Assembly: GCA_035517515.1 (NCBI GenBank)
Contig: DATIYQ010000212.1
Coordinates: 1-5,913 of the forward strand
Length of the DNA: 5,913 nucleotides
From: JOPF136 sp035517515
GTDB taxonomy: Bacteria > Acidobacteriota > Terriglobia > Acidiferrales > UBA7541
Reading direction: 5' to 3'
Shown here: positions 1 to 5,574 of the stretch, one piece after another
How the letters are laid out: each line of letters opens with the position of its first letter
Position numbering within the stretch: position 1 is the first letter of the stretch
Position numbers and translations under genes: made by a program
The notes under the pieces: generated by a model
Told to the model about the DNA's origin: nothing
Seen by the model: the letters and a program-made list of their open reading frames with translations, nothing else
Database searches by the model: none

Positions 1-441
1 CCGAAAGGGCGCGAGCTCGCGTTGCGCGAGGGCGCGCATCATGTGCTGGATCACCACGCCCCGGACTATCTCGAGCAGTTGCGCTCGCTGACCGGCGGAA
101 AAGGCGTGGACGTGATTTTGGAAATGCTGGCCAATGTGAATCTGGGGAAAGATCTGGGGCAACTCGCCCCGCGCGGCCGGGTGGTTGTGGTAGGCAGCCG
201 CGGAGCGGTGGAGATCAATCCCCGGGATATCATGGGCCGGGATGCAAGTATCCGGGGAATGTCTTTGCTGGTGGCTCCGGCTGCGGACCTGGCCGGCATC
301 CACGCGGCGATTTACGCCGGGCTGGAAAACGGCACGTTGCGGCCGGTGGTGGGCCAGGAAATTCCCCTGGCGGAAGCCGTACGCGCGCAGAAGGCCATCC
401 TGGAACCGGGAGCCCACGGCAAGATCGTATTGATCCCCTGA
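1..441 (+). CDS. Zeta-crystallin-type NADPH:quinone oxidoreductase, C-terminal part (5' end outside window)
   Basis: This is the last 146 codons of a medium-chain dehydrogenase/reductase (MDR), open from base 1 and ending at TGA 439-441. Enzymes of this type reduce quinones by one electron, or reactive enones, with NADPH in the cytoplasm. The visible part covers the second half of the Rossmann domain and the C-terminal return to the catalytic domain. Key blocks are LTGGKGVDVILEMLANVNL (fragment residues 30-48), GRVVVVGSRG (59-68) followed by EINPRD (71-76), and the closing GKIVLIP typical of quinone-reductase MDRs. From memory, the EMLANVNL, VVGSRG and EINPRD blocks match animal zeta-crystallin (CRYZ) closely, more than they match the MDR gene downstream. 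The N-terminal half and the GxGxxG nucleotide loop lie before the window, so cofactor choice and zinc status cannot be read here. Family is secure; the exact substrate is not. Confidence 0.9.
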   Translation, partial: PKGRELALREGAHHVLDHHAPDYLEQLRSLTGGKGVDVILEMLANVNLGKDLGQLAPRGRVVVVGSRGAVEINPRDIMGRDASIRGMSLLVAPAADLAGIHAAIYAGLENGTLRPVVGQEIPLAEAVRAQKAILEPGAHGKIVLIP

Positions 442-466
442 CGGGGGGCGCAAACCGCCGGCCGGA

Positions 467-483
467 TGCGCGCTGCCCGCGCA
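467..483 (+). other. GC-rich inverted repeat after the first quinone reductase gene
   Basis: TGCGCG (467-472) and CGCGCA (478-483) form a perfect 6-bp stem with a 5-nt loop, 25 bases after the stop codon. A smaller CCCC/GGGG pairing (435-438 with 443-446) straddles the stop codon itself. Neither is followed by a T tract, so neither is a classic intrinsic terminator. They could stabilise the transcript 3' end, or simply reflect high GC. The rest of 442-581 holds nothing I recognise except the ribosome binding site of the next gene. Confidence 0.3.
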
Positions 484-581
484 GAGGGAGCGAGCGGCGC
501 GGTCGCTTGGCTTGATGTTTCGTTTCCGGCTTTCTCTTTGAAACAATTCGTCCACGGGCGTCACGATCGCAGGGGAAAACG

Positions 582-1592
582 ATGAAAGCGTTTCAAATCC
601 TGGGCAGCTTTGGGCTGGAAAATTTGAAGCCGGTGGAACTGCCGGATCCGCAGCCGGGCGCCGGGCAGGTGCTGGTGCGCATGCGCGCTGCATCGCTCAA
701 TTACCGCGATCTGGTGGTCCTCAAGGGAGGCTATGGCCCGCGGCAGAAGTTGCCACGCATCCCCGTTTCCGACGGCGCTGGGGAAATCGCCGCCGTTGGC
801 CAGGGCGTGCAGCGCGTTAAGGCCGGGGACCGCGTGGTGCTCTGTTTTTCCCCCGGCTGGCTCGAGGGCCCGCCCACCCAGGAGAAAATGGACGCCTCGC
901 TTGGCGCGTTTGTGGATGGCGTGCTCTGCGAATCCATCGTGCTCAGCGAGGATGCGGTGCTTCCGATCCCCGCGCATCTCTCCTTCGAAGAAGCGGCCAC
1001 TCTGCCCTGCGCCGCCGTCACCGCCTGGACCGCCCTGTTCGTGGAAGACCGCGTCGGCCCGGCTCACACCGTGGTGGTGCAGGGCACCGGCGGTGTCTCC
1101 CTCTTTGCCCTGCAATTTTCGCGGCTGGCAGGGGCCCGGGTGATCGTCACCTCTTCCAGCACCCAAAAACTCCAGCGGGCGCGCGAACTGGGCGCGGCCG
1201 AGGGCATCAATTACAAAACCACGCCCGACTGGGAAAAAGAAGTGCGCCGGCTCACCGGTGGCGCCGGAGCCGACCACATTGTGGAAGTTGGAGGCGCGGG
1301 AACGCTCAACCGTTCGCTGGGATGTTTGCGCATGGGCGGCATGATCAGCATGATCGGCGTGCTCGCGGGAGCGAGTGCGGAGGTCCGCACCACCATGATC
1401 CTGTTCCGCGCGGCGCGCATCCACGGGATTTTTGTCGGCTCCCGCGCGAGCTTCGAAGAGATGAACCGCGCCATCGCCCTGCACGGCCTGCGCCCGGTAA
1501 TCAGCGATACGTTTCCTTTTGCCGAGGCCCCGGCCGCGCTGAAGCATCTGGAAAGCGGCAGCCATTTTGGAAAAATCGTGCTGACGTTCTGA
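582..1592 (+). CDS. Zinc-independent MDR family NAD(P)-dependent oxidoreductase (quinone reductase/alcohol dehydrogenase-like)
   Basis: A complete 336-residue cytoplasmic MDR enzyme of usual length. The N-terminal GroES-like domain (about 1-125) carries NYRD at 40-43 where zinc alcohol dehydrogenases have their catalytic Cys, followed by SDGAGEIAAVG (63-73) and GDRV (82-85). The structural-zinc Cys cluster is also absent, so this is a non-zinc reductase. The Rossmann domain has the nucleotide loop GTGGVS at 168-173. The second strand ends in VTSSS (189-193) rather than an acidic residue, which suggests NADPH over NADH. The protein ends with GKIVLTF, a typical MDR C-terminus. The ATG start follows AGGGG (571-575) at 6 nt. 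It is a distant relative of the gene at 1-441, not a recent duplicate, because the Rossmann half differs throughout. The substrate is unknown; an enone, quinone or secondary alcohol is possible. Confidence 0.93.
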   Translation: MKAFQILGSFGLENLKPVELPDPQPGAGQVLVRMRAASLNYRDLVVLKGGYGPRQKLPRIPVSDGAGEIAAVGQGVQRVKAGDRVVLCFSPGWLEGPPTQEKMDASLGAFVDGVLCESIVLSEDAVLPIPAHLSFEEAATLPCAAVTAWTALFVEDRVGPAHTVVVQGTGGVSLFALQFSRLAGARVIVTSSSTQKLQRARELGAAEGINYKTTPDWEKEVRRLTGGAGADHIVEVGGAGTLNRSLGCLRMGGMISMIGVLAGASAEVRTTMILFRAARIHGIFVGSRASFEEMNRAIALHGLRPVISDTFPFAEAPAALKHLESGSHFGKIVLTF

Positions 1593-1647
1593 GTCCGCTC
1601 TCCGGGTGCGCCAGGGGTGCGCGGCGGACGCGAATTCTGCATAGGCG

Positions 1648-2808
1648 ATGAGACTCTTCGAAGCGATTCCGGGCATCGTCATCATCCTCGGCGTCCTCTG
1701 GGATGCTTTCGAGACGCTGGTGCTGCCGCGGCGCGTGTCGCGGAGATTCCGCCTGGCCCGCCTGTTCTATCGCACCACCTGGGGAGCATGGTCCGCGATC
1801 GGCCGGCGGATGCGCGCCGGCAAATTCCGCGAACTCTATCTCAGCGTTTTCGGACCCCTCTCCCTGCTCACGCTGTTCGTCTTCTGGGCCTTCGGGATGG
1901 TGATCGGCTTCGCCCTGGTGCATGCCGGAGTCGGTGGGGCCGTGGCTTCCACCGGCGAGCCCATGACCTTTCCCATGGACCTCTATCTCAGTGGCACCAC
2001 ATTTTTCACGCTGGGATTGGGCGACGTCATCCCGCGCACCATGCCCGATCGCATGGTGATGGTCGTCGAGTCCGGCCTGGGATTCGGTTTTCTCGCCCTG
2101 GTGATCGGTTACCTGCCCATCCTCTACCAGAGCTTCTCGCGCCGGGAAATCACCATAACGCTCCTCGATGCGCGCGCCGGTTCGCCGCCCACCGCCGCAG
2201 AGCTCTTGCGGCGCTACGGGCCCGAAGAGCGGCGTGGGGCGCTGCACGAGCTCCTGCGCGAGTGGGAACGCTGGTCGGCCCAGGTGCTGGAAAGCCATCT
2301 TTCCTATCCCGTGCTGGTCTATTTCCGTTCGCAGCACGATAACCAATCCTGGCTGGCCGCGCTCACCGCAATCCTGGATACCAGCGCGCTCTGCATCGTG
2401 GGCCTGGAAAAACAGAAAAACCTGCAGGCGCGGCTTACCTTTGCCATGGCCCGGCATGCGGTCACCGACATCGCCCAGACGCTGAACGCGCATCCCCGCG
2501 CCCCGCACCCGGAACGTCTTCCGGCAGCCGAGCTGCGACAGTTGCGCGAAAGGCTGCGCGCCGCGGGCATCTGCGTGGAGCGGCCCGATCCTGCGCCTGC
2601 CGAGCTCAGCGCAGACGAACGGCTGCGTGAACTCCGGCAGATGTACGAGCCGTACGTGAATGGGCTGGCTCTGCGGTTGTTGGTGGCGCTGCCTCCCTGG
2701 ATGCCCCCGGGCGATGCCTACTACAACTGGCGCACCACCCGCTGGGAGCGCAGCCTGGCGGGCATCGCGGCCACGGCCGCTGTGGACGAGGAAGATGATC
2801 ACCGCTGA
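1648..2808 (+). CDS. K+-channel-like membrane protein (Ion_trans_2 pore module) with TLGLGD filter
   Basis: A 386-residue inner-membrane protein, probably a small tetrameric cation channel. Visible parts in order: an N-terminal hydrophobic helix (about 6-26), a basic linker (28-61), a membrane helix (about 67-92), a re-entrant pore segment (about 108-126), a last membrane helix (about 136-160), then a cytosolic domain of about 225 residues rich in Arg, Glu and Leu with no RCK/TrkA nucleotide-binding glycine motif. The selectivity-filter position reads TLGLGD (121-126, bases 2008-2025) instead of TVGYGD or TVGFGD. An in-frame TAG at 1642-1644 lies two codons before the ATG, so this is the first possible start. 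Its Shine-Dalgarno is weak (AGG only 2 nt away), so expression may be low or coupled to the gene ending 55 nt upstream. Family is fairly sure; K+ selectivity and what the C-terminal domain senses are inference. Confidence 0.85.
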   Translation: MRLFEAIPGIVIILGVLWDAFETLVLPRRVSRRFRLARLFYRTTWGAWSAIGRRMRAGKFRELYLSVFGPLSLLTLFVFWAFGMVIGFALVHAGVGGAVASTGEPMTFPMDLYLSGTTFFTLGLGDVIPRTMPDRMVMVVESGLGFGFLALVIGYLPILYQSFSRREITITLLDARAGSPPTAAELLRRYGPEERRGALHELLREWERWSAQVLESHLSYPVLVYFRSQHDNQSWLAALTAILDTSALCIVGLEKQKNLQARLTFAMARHAVTDIAQTLNAHPRAPHPERLPAAELRQLRERLRAAGICVERPDPAPAELSADERLRELRQMYEPYVNGLALRLLVALPPWMPPGDAYYNWRTTRWERSLAGIAATAAVDEEDDHR

Positions 2809-2824
2809 GCGCGGCCGCCGCTCA
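2806..2824 (+). other. Inverted repeat overlapping the channel gene's stop codon
   Basis: TGAGCG (2806-2811) and CGCTCA (2819-2824) form a perfect 6-bp stem with a 7-nt GC loop; the stop codon TGA is the first part of the left arm. A second hairpin, GCCGG (2868-2872) with CCGGC (2878-2882), follows in the same 127-nt gap. No T tract follows either, so they are at best weak or Rho-assisted ends of the channel transcript. Confidence 0.3.
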
Positions 2825-2903
2825 CCCTCCCGCTGCGGACCCATGCGCGGCAATCCCCGTGCGGTTCGCCGGGAACTCCGGCACTGATAGCATTAGAAAC
2901 GCC

Positions 2904-2919
2904 CCGGCAGCGATGCCGG
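2904..2919 (+). promoter_or_regulatory. 5' leader hairpin with GCGA (GNRA) loop, just upstream of a strong RBS
   Basis: CCGGCA (2904-2909) and TGCCGG (2914-2919) form a perfect 6-bp stem closed by the tetraloop GCGA, an exceptionally stable GNRA class. Beyond a C-T mismatch the pairing continues with C2902-G2921. The stem ends 4 nt before the Shine-Dalgarno GAGGAG (2924-2929), which itself lies 6 nt before the ATG at 2936. The hairpin leaves the ribosome binding site open, so it more likely protects the mRNA 5' end, or docks a partner, than blocks translation. Its role is inference. Confidence 0.4.
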
Positions 2920-2935
2920 TGTTGAGGAGAGACGC

Positions 2936-3811
2936 ATGAACATTGGATTCATCGGCCTGGGCAGCATGGGCGCTGGCATGGCGGAAAATCTGCTCAAAGC
3001 CGGTCACACCGTGACGGTGTACAACCGCACCCGCTCCCGCGCGGAGGCGCTGGCGGCAAAAGGCGCGCAACTGGCGCCCACTCCCGCGGAAGCCTGCCGC
3101 GGCGATGCGGTGCTCACCATGGTCGCGGACGATGCCGCGCTCGAGGCGGTCACCATGGGCGCGAATGGGATCCTGGCCTCGCTCCAACCTGGAGCCGTGC
3201 ACGTCTCCATGAGCACCATCAGTGTGGCCCTCTCCGCGCGGCTCGAAGAAGCGCACACCCGTGCCGGCAGCATCTACATCGCCGCGCCCGTTTTTGGCCG
3301 GCCGGAAGCCGCCGCTGCGGCAAAACTATTCGTGGTGGCCGCGGGCCCCGCGGCCGCCATCCAGCGCTGCCAGCCGCTCTTTGACGCCATGGGGCAGAAA
3401 ACCTACGTCATCGGCGAAGGGGCCTCCGCCGCCAACGTCGTGAAGCTCAGCGGAAATTTCATGCTGGCTGCCGCCGTGGAAAGCCTGGGGGAAGCGCTGG
3501 CGTTGGTTCGCAAGCACGGCCTGGACCCCGCGCAATTCCTGGAGCTGATTACCGGCAGCATCTTCACCGCGCCGGCCTACAAAACCTATGGTTCCATCAT
3601 CGTGCGCGAAGCCTACCAGCCGGCGGGCTTCAAAATGCCGCTGGCTCTCAAAGACGTCCGGCTGATGCTCGCTGCCGGAGAAGCCGCCGGAGTCCCTCTG
3701 CCGCTGGCCAGCCTGGTGCGGGACCACGCCATCGCGGCCATCGCGCGCGGCTATGGCGAATGGGACTGGTCTGCGCTGGGAAAGATCGCGGCCGAAAATG
3801 CCGGCCTCTGA
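2936..3811 (+). CDS. Beta-hydroxyacid dehydrogenase, 3-hydroxyisobutyrate dehydrogenase superfamily (NADPH type)
   Basis: A 291-residue cytoplasmic oxidoreductase of normal family length. The N-terminal Rossmann domain (1 to about 162) starts with GFIGLGSMG (4-12), the nucleotide loop. After the second strand it reads YNRTRSR (29-35), where Arg and Thr/Ser replace the acidic residue of NAD enzymes, pointing to NADPH. The all-helical C-terminal domain carries the catalytic Lys in NVVKLSGNF (K170, with N174) and a second family Lys in LALKDVRL (K239). The substrate-binding block that usually reads DAPVSGG is AAPVFGRPEAA here (116-126), so the classic substrates hydroxyisobutyrate and tartronate semialdehyde are doubtful. 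A small aldehyde acid or similar carbonyl is possible. The ATG has a strong Shine-Dalgarno GAGGAG (2924-2929). It stands 127 nt from the channel gene and may have its own promoter. Confidence 0.92.
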   Translation: MNIGFIGLGSMGAGMAENLLKAGHTVTVYNRTRSRAEALAAKGAQLAPTPAEACRGDAVLTMVADDAALEAVTMGANGILASLQPGAVHVSMSTISVALSARLEEAHTRAGSIYIAAPVFGRPEAAAAAKLFVVAAGPAAAIQRCQPLFDAMGQKTYVIGEGASAANVVKLSGNFMLAAAVESLGEALALVRKHGLDPAQFLELITGSIFTAPAYKTYGSIIVREAYQPAGFKMPLALKDVRLMLAAGEAAGVPLPLASLVRDHAIAAIARGYGEWDWSALGKIAAENAGL

Positions 3812-4001
3812 AGCGGCGGAGCGGCCCATCTCGCCCCATGAATACACCGCTCCGCGGCAGGTGGCGAACGGTGGGGAAGCGCTCTGGCGCGCGCCGCTGC
3901 GGCCGAAGGCCCCGTGATTGGGAGGTAACTGCGGCCCGCGTTCAATCATCGAAATCTCTTCACCCAGAATCCGCCACTGAATCCCGCTGAGGGGAACCTC
4001 C

Positions 4002-5039
4002 ATGGCCACCGCGCGATCCAAACCTGCACTCACCCTGCCGCACCGCACCCTCGGCCGTGGCCCGGCTACCGTCTCGGCCATCGGACTGGGCTGCATGGGC
4101 ATGTCCGAGTTTTACAGCGGGCGCGACGACGGCGAGAGCCTGGCCTGCCTGGAGCGCGCCCTCGAACGCGGCGTCACGTTTTTCGACACTTCGGATGCGT
4201 ACGGACTGGGACGCAATGAGGAGCTGATTGGCGGATTCCTCCGCGCGGCGGACGGCGCCGGAAGACGACGTGAAAAGGTTTTCCTGGCCACCAAGTTCGG
4301 CGTGGTGCGCGGCGCGGACGGTAGCTGGGCCGGAGTAAACAGCCGGCCCGACTACGTGGCCAAAGCCTGCGACGCCAGTTTGCACCGCCTGGGCATCGAG
4401 GTGATTGATCTCTACTACCAGCATCGCGTGGACCCCGATGTGCCCATCGAAGAAACCGTGGGCGCCATGGCCCGGCTGGTGGAACACGGCAAAGTCCGCT
4501 TTCTGGGGCTCTCCGAAGCGGCTCCCGCCACGCTGCGCCGCGCCGCCGCCGTCCATCCCATCGCCGCGCTGCAAACGGAATACTCCCTGTGGTCGCGCGA
4601 TCCCGAGGATGGCCTGCTGGCCCTCTGCCGCGAGTTGGGAATCACCTTTGTCGCCTACAGCCCGCTGGGCCGCGGCTTCCTCTGCGGAGAAATCAAGCAG
4701 TTCGAAGATCTTGCGCCGGATGATTACCGCAGAACGGCTCCGCGCTTCCAGGGCGCCAATTTCCAGAAAAATCTGGAGCTGGTGAATCGCCTCCAGGAAA
4801 TTGCCGCCGAAAAAGGGTGCACCACCGCGCAACTGGCCCTGGCCTGGGTGCTGGCGCAGGGGCCACACATCGTGCCCATTCCGGGTACCAAGCGCAGGAA
4901 ATATCTGGACCAGAACGCAGACGCGGCGCGCCTGAAGCTTTCCAAACGCGACCTCGAGCGCATCAACACGGCGGCGCCGCGCGGGGCTGCCGCAGGAGAA
5001 CGCTATGCGGAACACGCGATGAAGCGGGTGAACCTATGA
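4002..5039 (+). CDS. Aldo/keto reductase (AKR13-like)
   Basis: A 345-residue cytoplasmic (alpha/beta)8-barrel enzyme that reduces aldehydes or ketones with NADPH. All four catalytic residues are visible: Asp62 and Tyr67 in FFDTSDAYG (60-68), Lys98 in LATKFG (95-100) and His141 in LYYQHRVD (137-144). The N-terminal strand reads IGLGCMGMSEFY (27-38). The cofactor phosphate-binding block IPGTKRRKYLDQN lies near the C-terminus (about residue 290 onward), as in bacterial AKR families such as AKR13. The ATG at 4002 has the Shine-Dalgarno GAGGGG (3989-3994) at 7 nt. The stop TGA overlaps the ATG of the thioesterase, so the two are co-transcribed and probably translationally coupled. The 190-nt region before it (3812-4001) holds no gene I can support. 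Substrate unknown; related enzymes act on general reactive carbonyls. Confidence 0.94.
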   Translation: MATARSKPALTLPHRTLGRGPATVSAIGLGCMGMSEFYSGRDDGESLACLERALERGVTFFDTSDAYGLGRNEELIGGFLRAADGAGRRREKVFLATKFGVVRGADGSWAGVNSRPDYVAKACDASLHRLGIEVIDLYYQHRVDPDVPIEETVGAMARLVEHGKVRFLGLSEAAPATLRRAAAVHPIAALQTEYSLWSRDPEDGLLALCRELGITFVAYSPLGRGFLCGEIKQFEDLAPDDYRRTAPRFQGANFQKNLELVNRLQEIAAEKGCTTAQLALAWVLAQGPHIVPIPGTKRRKYLDQNADAARLKLSKRDLERINTAAPRGAAAGERYAEHAMKRVNL

Positions 5040-5497
5040 AGCCAGAATCGCAACGGTCCACGAACATGCTTGCGGAAATCCGCAGCAAACTCGCCCGCGG
5101 CGACGCGCCCACCCCACCCATCGCGCGCCTCATCGGCTTTCGGCTGCTCTCCGCAGCCGACGGCCAGTCCGTCTTCGAAATGGAGGCAGACGAGCGCCAC
5201 TGGAATCCCATGGGCACCCTGCACGGCGGCGTGTTGTGCGACATCGCGGATGCCGCCATGGGCTTCGCCTTTGCCACCACGCTGGCAGAGGGCGAATCCT
5301 TCACCACCATCGAACTGAAAATCAATTATCTCCGGCCGGTTTGGAAGGCGCGCCTCCGTGCCACCGGCCGCGTGGTCAAGCGCGGCCGCAAAATTGGTCT
5401 CGTGGATTGCGACGTCACCGACGAAAAGGGTGCCCTCGTCGCCCGCGCCTCCTCCACCTGCATGGCCCTCTCCCCCGACGAAGCCCGCGGCAGGTAA
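5036..5497 (+). CDS. PaaI-family hot-dog thioesterase
   Basis: A 153-residue acyl-CoA thioesterase-like protein of the single hot-dog fold, expected to be an oligomer in the cytoplasm. The central signature is NPMGTLHGGVLCDIAD (57-72): HGG at 63-65 begins the hot-dog helix and Asp72 is the usual acidic catalytic position. TTIELKINYLRP (90-101) is the strand typical of PaaI/YbgC-like phenylacetyl-CoA or medium-chain thioesterases. The start chosen is ATG 5036, which overlaps the aldo/keto reductase stop as ATGA. An internal ATG at 5066 (residue 11) is the alternative and would keep the whole domain. Open frame continues upstream inside the reductase gene, but in the wrong frame for it and without family features, so it is not coding. 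The acyl substrate cannot be told from sequence. Confidence 0.9.
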   Translation: MKPESQRSTNMLAEIRSKLARGDAPTPPIARLIGFRLLSAADGQSVFEMEADERHWNPMGTLHGGVLCDIADAAMGFAFATTLAEGESFTTIELKINYLRPVWKARLRATGRVVKRGRKIGLVDCDVTDEKGALVARASSTCMALSPDEARGR

Positions 5498-5532
5498 GCG
5501 CGTCGCGCCACGCTCGGAACGGATGGCCGGGA

Positions 5533-5538
5533 TATACT
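5533..5538 (+). promoter_or_regulatory. Candidate -10 box of a selD promoter
   Basis: TATACT matches the TATAAT consensus at five of six positions and stands out in a GC-rich gap between the thioesterase stop (5497) and the selD start (5575). It would place transcription start near 5545, leaving a leader of about 30 nt that holds the Shine-Dalgarno. No convincing -35 hexamer is seen 16-18 nt upstream, so this is tentative. Confidence 0.35.
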
Positions 5539-5561
5539 GGCAGGCGAACGTTGCGTTCTGC

Positions 5562-5567
5562 GGAGGG
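5562..5567 (+). promoter_or_regulatory. Shine-Dalgarno that fixes the selD TTG start
   Basis: GGAGGG lies 7 nt before TTG 5575-5577. No in-frame ATG or GTG is similarly placed between here and the TGA at 5620, so this strong site is the main reason for choosing a TTG start. The resulting N-terminus puts the catalytic position at residue 16, against 17 in E. coli SelD. Confidence 0.65.
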
Positions 5568-5574
5568 CACTGCT

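Noticed and set aside
512..550. TTGATG followed by an AT-richer stretch as a promoter for the second MDR gene
   Set aside because: No -10-like hexamer lies at an acceptable distance.
582..1592. Zinc-dependent alcohol dehydrogenase
   Set aside because: The catalytic zinc Cys position holds NYRD and the structural-zinc Cys cluster is missing.
561..1685. 374-codon open frame on the minus strand
   Set aside because: It mirrors the complete MDR gene, which has strong family motifs; the antisense translation has low complexity and no recognisable motif.
1501..2853. 450-codon open frame on the minus strand
   Set aside because: It is antisense to the channel gene and the end of the MDR gene, is rich in Arg, Gly, His and Gln with no domain pattern, and is typical of shadow frames in GC-rich DNA.
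3918..3946. TTGGGA and TTCAAT with 17-nt spacing as a promoter for the aldo/keto reductase
   Set aside because: Each hexamer matches only four of six consensus positions, which is too weak to report as a feature.
3838..3990. Short open frame in the gap before the aldo/keto reductase
   Set aside because: No ribosome binding site, no recognisable motif and an Arg-rich composition; the frame simply runs on until the next stop.
3960..5015. 351-codon open frame on the minus strand
   Set aside because: It lies opposite the aldo/keto reductase with its intact catalytic tetrad and has no credible start context or domain.
4817..5035. Upstream extension of the thioesterase frame
   Set aside because: The extra residues overlap the reductase gene out of frame and are Arg/Gly/His-rich; the hot-dog domain is complete from ATG 5036.
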